A DNA stretch of 37,462 nucleotides from Gnetum montanum. Taxonomy: Eukaryota; Streptophyta; Gnetopsida; Gnetales; Gnetaceae. Below, piece after piece: positions 31,499 through 37,462 of the stretch (positions within the stretch are counted from its first letter, which is position 1; every line of letters starts with the position of its first letter). The notes beneath the pieces are model-generated. The model made no database searches. It was not told where the DNA came from and worked only from the letters and a program-made list of their open reading frames with translations. The position numbers and the translations under genes are program-made. The stretch spans positions 406,460-443,921 of the forward strand of contig MNCI01030933.1 in the NCBI GenBank assembly GCA_015680685.1, given 5' to 3'.

Positions 31499-32299
31499 TG
31501 ATGAGTCACGATATTGTGGCTACAATATCGTGTCTAGCCCTGCAATATTGCATACACGATATCGCATCCCGCTGTAATGCCTATAAATAAGAGGTGGATT
31601 TCCCTATTTTGGACATCTAGACTTAGACCTTAGCCAAACTATAGTGGTTTTACCATTCCAAAGTTAGAATAATTTCCATGTGCCTGTACTAGGAGTCTTA
31701 AAGTGAATAGATCTTTATTCAAATTGTACCTAAGCACATATTTGTGTACAACAATAAAGACGAACTTTCTGATAAACCTTGTAGCATGTGGACTAAGCTA
31801 ATTAAGATTTAATTATTTTTAAATTTTTAAATTCTTTCCTAGATAACTAATCTCTCTCAACCCTTGACTCCCCTAGTTAAGTGCATTCAGTACGACTGCT
31901 TCAAGCACATGTGTAACGCTTGGTAACCCAACAATGAGTAGCATTTGGTAATCCCAGCAGCGTTGCACTGGCTCAGGATGTGTGCGGAAAGTGGGAACGA
32001 ATACTGGTGCTAGGACAATTAGAACTTAGTTAGTGAATAGTTAATGAAAGTTATTCACTTAGTCTCTTCACCTTCCCCTATTAGCATAAGACATTAAAAA
32101 GATAAAAGATATAAAAATCATATGCCTCCAGCTTACTTAACCATAGAACTGTGACAATACAAGTTTGGGAAGACATCGATTGATTAACCTTAAGTGTTCC
32201 ATTAAGGTGTGTAAGCACTTAGTCTTGGAGTTCGACAGGATTGCACGTGAGATGCTCGTATTCGTATGGTTGAGTGTAGGGGTACCTCTCCACATATCA
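31499..32299 (+). repeat. 5' LTR of element D
   Basis: The LTR begins TGATGAGTCACG and ends ATATCA. U3 has a cluster of AATATT/GATATC palindromes (31507-31570: ACGATATTGT, ACAATATCGT, CAATATTG, ACGATATCGC), then CTATAAATAA at 31581-31590. The remainder aligns closely with the LTR of element C. Confidence 0.87.
31582..31589 (+). promoter_or_regulatory. TATA box of the element D LTR
   Basis: TATAAATA lies about 15 bases after the last palindrome, in the context TGCCTATAAATA. Confidence 0.6.
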
Positions 32300-32300
32300 T

Positions 32301-32318
32301 TGGCATCGTTGCCGGGGA
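32301..32318 (+). other. Primer-binding site of element D (tRNA-Asp)
   Basis: TGGCATCGTTGCCGGGGA matches the tRNA-Asp 3'-end complement at 16 of 18 positions. The two differences are G-to-A and C-to-T. Confidence 0.85.
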
Positions 32319-32445
32319 CTTACTAGTTTGTGCACTACATAGAACATAGGAGATCATTCATATCATTGGGAAGCTAAAATGAACCCTCAGGGTTGATCAA
32401 AAGAAAAATAATATAATGGTAAATAGCACACTAAACAAGACAAAA

Positions 32446-34960
32446 ATGTCTTTTTATTCACACAAAAGAAGTTCACCACCTAGGAACAACGCAAGAGACA
32501 GTCGGCAGCACAACACACATAACCAAGATCTGCCAGTTCCTCAACAATTCCATGTGGTATATATTTATCATGATGAATATGTACCCAACTTTACCTTTAT
32601 TATCCATCAAGATGAAAAATTGCCTCCATGTGGAGAGACTTGGAGGATAACATAGTGTTGCCTCCAGACTGAGCAGTCCCCAACATGCTCCTTCGTGCTC
32701 TTGCACGAATAAGCATGTCACAGTTGTACATAGAGTATGTTGCATGTGACCATGACACAAGGGACTACCATCCCACAGCAGCATAATGTCAAAGGGACTT
32801 GAAATAAGAGAGATACTATACATTGTTGAGGGGAAAAAGACCCCATAATGCTCCACCTGTCTTAAGTGAAATTGAGGGTGGTGAACCTATTCCAATAGGC
32901 TCTCCACAAAATGATGTTTTCCCTCCTAACGATGGTGAGGAGGTGGTGTATTAGAACCTTCACTCCACAATTCACAATCGTGGTTCTGATCCCCATGAAC
33001 ACCAAGTGTTCAATGAGAGAACACAAACACATGATAAGGACGAGTAGTCTGATTGTAATCATGATTGGGGCCGAGACCACCAAAGATAAGGTAAGAAACA
33101 TCGTCATGATGATTTGTCTCCTTCTTCTTCACCTTCATCATCACATTCATCCTCTCCTTTAGTATCAGGACATAGTCATAAGGAATCTAACCATGAGGAT
33201 AAGGGTAAACAGAGTGAGAAACCTCGATGAGAGAGTCAAGAATGAGGATGAGGGCATTCTAGAGAATCATGACATAGAAGAAGGAAGAGTAGGGAACCGC
33301 ATAGACATCACAGATGCTATGAAAGAAATGACCACAAAGAACTCCTACTTGCAACCCAAAGCATGGTAGACATCATTGAGGCTGTAATAATTTCCATAAG
33401 ACATCAAAAAGATAGAAGGATCAAGAAGTTAGACATGAATAATATCCCATGATTTGAGGGGGGATACAACACTGATCCTCAAAACCACTTACAGGCATTT
33501 CATGATGCATGTGCCTTGTAGAACATCGAGAACAAATGGAAAAAGCTAAAGTTGTTCCCAAGGATACTAGTAAAAGAAGCGGAAAGTTGGTACTGGTCCT
33601 TAGAACTGGAATCCATTCGAAGATGGAGTATAATGCTAGAACTGTTTAATGATAAATATCAAACATACTCCTAAGTGTTCAACCTGTGAAAGCAGACCCA
33701 AGGATGGGAGCAAGGAAATCATGAACCCTTGGATGTTGCCATGGGTCATTATTATGCACTATCACATCGTTGCCCAAGCCATGGTTATGCACAACAGCTT
33801 CAACTACACCATCTCGTAGATGGACTTAGGCATGAAACCAAGAGAACCCTTGGAATGTATGCCCAAGAGAGATTATCAGAGCTTAGGTCCCATCAAGTTC
33901 ATAGATTTTTGGAGCAAGTAGCTAAGGAAGAAGGAGAGCTATGTAAGAGAGGAAGTGTGAAAGAGTATAACCACGATCCTTCCCTCCAAAAAAGGGGAGT
34001 GAGATTCTTTGAGGAGGAGGAAGAGTCACCACTTGAAGAGATGGTGAATAGGAAAACCTTGCCACTTCAAAAATTAACAACAAAAGTGTCAATGAAGGTA
34101 GACCAAATGTGGGACTCCTTAGATAGTATATTTGAAATGATTCTCAAAATTGTAGAGGAGTCTAAGGAGAGAGGTAGTGACTATGAAAAAAAGAAAAAGA
34201 GGGACATGGACCATGCACGTAACAAAGGTAAGGGTAAAATGGCCATCACTAAAGAGGTTGTGGATTCTAACATAGAAAATGATGATGGATGTGAGATATG
34301 CCAATATGACCATCCTAAGGGATGTTGCCCAGTAATCTCACATCTGCAAGAGTCTAGGGTGTATGCACCTAATCCACGACTTAACAAATGGCAGGCACCC
34401 TAACAGTTACCTTATCCCCAAGGTAACCCAAGGTAGTTCCACCAACCTTTAATGAATTATCCTAGTGGAACTCCACCACAACTTATTGAGCAACAGCAGT
34501 AGTGGCAATACCCACAATCATGGGGGATGCCATCGCCAAGGAAAAAATACCCTTACTGGCAACCAAATCCATATGGCTACTACGTGTAGCAGCCAATCTC
34601 TCCATGTGACTCGGCAAGTCATGTGACACCATAATGTCACTACCAAGCTTAGGAGTATTATAGGAATCCTTCTCCTAGGAGAGACAACCCACAAACATAC
34701 CATCCTCCGAATCCATCCACAACTCTCACACCAATAGCTCCATTACCACCTGCTCCAGCAATGCAAGGGAAACTTCCCACTCAACCGTAGCAATGTAATG
34801 CTATGAGAGCTATGAACCTCCAACCTTCTGTTGGTTCTAACAACCATACAAAGAGAATACCTTTCTTCAGAACCGATAGCCTAACCAAGCTTTCACAACC
34901 ACAAGTGATTGAGCCTCTAAACGCTTCTTCATCAAATAAGGCTTCAGAGCTCCCTTCAAA
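32446..34960 (+). pseudogene. gag: gag of element D (decayed)
   Basis: The start is ATG 32446 (MSFYSHKRSSPP). A more upstream in-frame ATG at 32416 exists but is not shared with element C. The N-terminal part is open to 32655, then a frame change leads to NIVLPPD and an EYVACDHDTRDYHP block. The capsid core (33450-33730) has EGGYN, ESWYWSLEL and FNDKYQ, with three stops. 33729-34403 is open for 224 codons: MGHYYAL, VAKEEGEL, an acidic and then basic linker, and the knuckle CEICQYDHPKGCCP near 34290-34330 (CX2CX3HX4C, one residue shorter than the usual CX2CX4HX4C). A Q/P-rich linker continues into the protease in the same frame. Confidence 0.85.
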
Positions 34961-34979
34961 TCAAAAACAGAGCTCAACG

Positions 34980-35579
34980 CACATGGTTATGTTAATGCAT
35001 GCCATCACTAACTGGATAAAAGAGGGCTATCTTCCTAGGAAATTCTTTGACCTTGAAAGTCCTTTAATCTATCTTCAAGTCGCTAGGAATGAACCATGTA
35101 AAGCTCTTTTGGACTTAGGTTTCGTAGTTAACTTAATATCAAGAGATATGTATAAAGCCTAGAACCTGTCTTCACTAAAGAAGAGCAATATTCACTTAGA
35201 TCTGGCTGACCAGTCCATCACTGTTCCCTTGGGACTGGTGGAGGACATCATTACCATTGTGTGTGATTGGTCATACCCGGCTGATTTCCTAGTGATACAA
35301 GTAAACAATGACAAAGGGGACTTCCCAATAATAATGGTAAGGGCATGGCTAAGTACCATAAATGCATGCCTAGGAATCTATGATCTTTCCTTGGAAATAT
35401 CTAAGGAAAACACTTTTGGGAAGCCTGAGAGGAAGAAAGTTCCATGCATCACATACAATGATACAGGGGGTGATTACATACAAGAATGTTCAAAAATTTC
35501 TACATGCAATCGGTGTGCCCAAGAAATTAACATACACAAGTGCTTATATGTAGCAACCACACAACAAGAAAACACCTAG
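34980..35579 (+). pseudogene. Aspartic protease domain of element D (decayed)
   Basis: The open stretches 34803-35162 and 35229-35579 are in the same frame as gag. The catalytic loop reads LLDLG near 35107-35121, where family members have D-S/T-G, followed by NLIS. The serine-to-leucine change is explained by one C-to-T step. The second half has GLVEDIITIV, ADFLVIQV, DFPIIMVRAWLS and DLSLEIS. A stop after MYKA (35160) separates the halves. A fused gag-pro frame without frameshift is usual for this kind of plant element. Confidence 0.8.
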
Positions 35580-35757
35580 TGGTTGATAGCTGATTAAGAG
35601 AGCAACTCACCAACATGCATGGAACTAACCTGGGGAACAACTTGCACTCACGTTGGAAGCATAGATACATTAGAGTAAGTGTGTCACCAACTTCCAACCC
35701 TTAACCTAAAAACATCAATAGAGGGAAGTTGAAAATTTCCAAAAACTTCAAAAAAAC

Positions 35758-36249
35758 GCTTCGATAAAAAATTACTAGTCAATGTGCAACAACCTAAATG
35801 TTATCATGAATCTAGAATAGTTAATGCACATAACACATCGGAGAGAGGACGACCTCGCTCATTGTTGGCACATTTGGCCATTCCATGGAATAGGTGGAAT
35901 ATTATATTTAAAATTGGCACAATCCCTGGTTGTAAATTTTCAGCTTTAGTATTGTGAGTTGATGGGTATTTTTGGAGAAACATCCATTGGTAAATAATTT
36001 TGATGTTGAGGACTTCTTGGAAAGCAAGATTAAAATGCCTTTATTGAAGATTGGAATAGCAAACAAAGGATGAAATTATTTACTGCAAAAAGCATACTCC
36101 CTGCTAATGTTCGATAATGGATTATTAAGGTCCACTCAAGAGTCGGAAGCGTGCAGAAGATCTAATGAATGGATTACCAACAGGTTTTGAATTTCATTCG
36201 GTAAATTTAATTAACAAAGGATGAGAAGGTTTCTATTGCAGATGAACCT
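35758..36249. other. Sequence after the break of element D, no recognised feature
   Basis: Similarity to elements A and C ends here. Base composition is more balanced and I see neither copia sequence nor LTRs. It may be single-copy host DNA flanking the deletion. Confidence 0.4.
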
Positions 36250-37030
36250 GAATAACATTGTAGAAATATAAAAAATTTGAAACATAGAACTGAATGCCAT
36301 GGTTTTAAGCTTTTGGGCATCACCAACGAATACGTTGTTTGGTACCTACTCGGAATTGCGCCTGCGCATCGGCTGAATTTGCATCGCCGGACGCAGCCGC
36401 AGCTGGCCCACCGGAGACTAAGAACAGCAAGCCTAAGTTCATGGAGCACATGGAGGCCCTTTTCCATGACTGTGCTGTATTAAGAGGGTTTTTTGTTATT
36501 TTCTGCAATAATCGCGTACGGGTTGTGCAGGAAGAACTCAGGCCAGTCAAGGATAGAGCACAGCGTGCTCATTTTTTATTTCAGCGGTGACACCTACAAC
36601 TTGTTCAAAATCATTTAGAAAATAGATTTCAAAAGAACAGGCACCTATTTCTCATGATAAACAAGTTTGGGTTTCCATCTATAACAGTGGCTAATGCCTC
36701 AAAATCCCTGGTGGATGTTGCTTGAAGGATCTGTGTTAAATGTTGGAAGAAAAATTCATAAGCCAGAAATTTTACCAGTTGCCACAGATGGACGCTATGT
36801 ATAGAAGGTAGTGAAAATATATGAATTTTCTCTGCTCAAGGATATAAAACACCTTGCAAAATTTCTGTATAATCATCAAAACCGAAAGAGCACTTGTGAG
36901 AGGCGACGGTTAGAACGGTTGCAGAATCTTATGGGACACAGGGCGACATTTCCTAATGCGGTGGCTGAGCCTTCTCCCGTGATGGCAGTTGTTGGTAACG
37001 ATTTTTGGCAGGGTAAGATAATTTGAATTA
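36250..37030 (+). pseudogene. CpG-richer, gene-like island (possible exon fragments), unassigned
   Basis: GC and CG content rise sharply around 36340-36600 compared with the rest of the window. An 83-codon frame (36339-36590) reads FASPDAAAAGPPETKNSKPK, then FMEHMEALFHDCAVLRGFF and EELRPVKDRAQRAHFLFQR. Inside it, TTGTGCAG at about 36523-36530 could be an intron 3' end before GAAGAACTC, so the frame may span an exon border. A second frame (36811-37026) reads EFSLLKDIKHLAKFLYNHQN, then RRRLERLQNLMGHRATFPN. Between them, near 36725-36800, another frame reads GSVLNVGRKIHKPEILPVAT. I do not recognise a family. It could be a decayed host gene, a captured gene fragment or an LTR-associated GC island. 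Confidence 0.35.
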
Positions 37031-37462
37031 GTTGCTGGCAGTTACAGGATTAGTGCCTTCACATTCGGACTCATATTTCGAGCCATCACCGAATTTAAAT
37101 TTCTATTTCCAGGGTACAGGAAAAGATAAATTATTTTATAAATTAACTATCATTACCACCAACATCTACAACCCAAGGTGGATATTACATTATATTTTTA
37201 TGAAAAAAATTATTAGGGCTTAATGACATTTAGTATTAAATTAAATTAGATTTATTTTAATAAATAAATTACTTACAAAAGCAATATTTATAATATTTAC
37301 AAATATTAATTCCTCCTAACTATATAACTTCCTAACTACATAACTTCCTCCTAACTAAATGGATAAGTTGTAACCTCCTTACTTGGGAGAAAAGTTAGCT
37401 AGGATATTTTGGAACATAACTACCTTATGAACCTTATAAAAAGGCTTAAGGGGGGGAAAAGA
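37031..37462. other. AT-rich right edge with short repeats and a TATA box
   Basis: Three imperfect copies of CTTCCTCCTAACTA-type units lie at 37310-37362. CCTTATAAAAAGG follows at about 37433-37445, then a G-rich run at the edge. This looks like the U3 and promoter of an LTR whose remainder lies outside the window, but only the TATA box and repeats can be shown. The frame at 37032-37223 has no recognisable product. Confidence 0.35.

Larger units (their letters stand above)
31499..35757 (+). mobile_element. Element D: 3'-truncated Ty3/gypsy retrotransposon, best-preserved 5' part
   Basis: The LTR, PBS (16 of 18), gag and protease keep one frame over 33450-35579 with few stops, so D looks younger than A and C. 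The alignment with element C (AGTTGAAAATT at about 20779) ends near 35757. RT, RNase H, integrase and the 3' LTR are absent. It inserted into the copia pol. Confidence 0.84.

Noticed and set aside
32473-32856. 127-codon minus-strand frame in element D
   Set aside because: It is the antisense shadow of the gag N-terminus, which is conserved in the plus sense in elements C and D.

Overview
The window reads as intergenic DNA from a land plant, most likely a seed plant with a large, transposon-rich genome. A gymnosperm is possible but cannot be proved from sequence alone. The evidence is a set of decayed Ty3/gypsy elements with primer-binding sites matching plant tRNA-Asp, a decayed Ty1/copia element, an L1-type LINE fragment, a tRNA-derived SINE, and a Helitron/PIF1-type helicase remnant. 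I see no intact protein-coding gene. Nearly every open frame is a fragment of a decayed transposon polyprotein or a chance frame.

Layout, left to right. (1) 1-1060 is the 5' part of a minus-strand LTR with a large array of CpG-rich palindromes upstream of a TATA box. (2) 1061-13928 is element A, the only near-complete Ty3/gypsy copy: truncated 5' LTR, PBS, gag, protease, RT, RNase H, integrase, then about 5.2 kb of extra sequence and a complete 3' LTR. The extra sequence holds a U3-like promoter module, a possible splice acceptor and a 965-codon degenerate frame (9921-12815). (3) 13929-14300 is a gag remnant, followed by a minus-strand LTR of the same superfamily (14301-15137). (4) 15765-16530 is a LINE endonuclease remnant, cut by element C (16536-21858), which has an LTR, gag, protease and RT but no 3' half. 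(5) 21859-25660 holds a SINE with target-site duplications, a 384-bp foldback element and a minus-strand PIF1/Helitron-type helicase remnant. (6) 25661-27656 is mostly unassigned, with short tandem repeats. (7) 27657-31498 is a minus-strand Ty1/copia element (3' LTR, RNase H, RT, integrase). Its 5' end is interrupted by element D (31499 to about 35757), which has an LTR, PBS, gag and protease and is also cut off on its 3' side. (8) 35758-37462 is not recognisably transposon. It contains a CpG-richer island with coding-like frames (about 36250-37030) and, at the edge, a TATA-bearing promoter-like stretch.

The most interesting thread is that the Ty3/gypsy LTRs share one promoter plan although their palindromes differ. 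Each has a cluster of short palindromes, unrelated in sequence between copies, a little upstream of a G/C-flanked CTATAAA box. A similar module recurs inside element A upstream of its extra ORF. The decay pattern is mainly C-to-T and G-to-A changes at CG and CAG positions, as expected of heavily methylated plant transposons.
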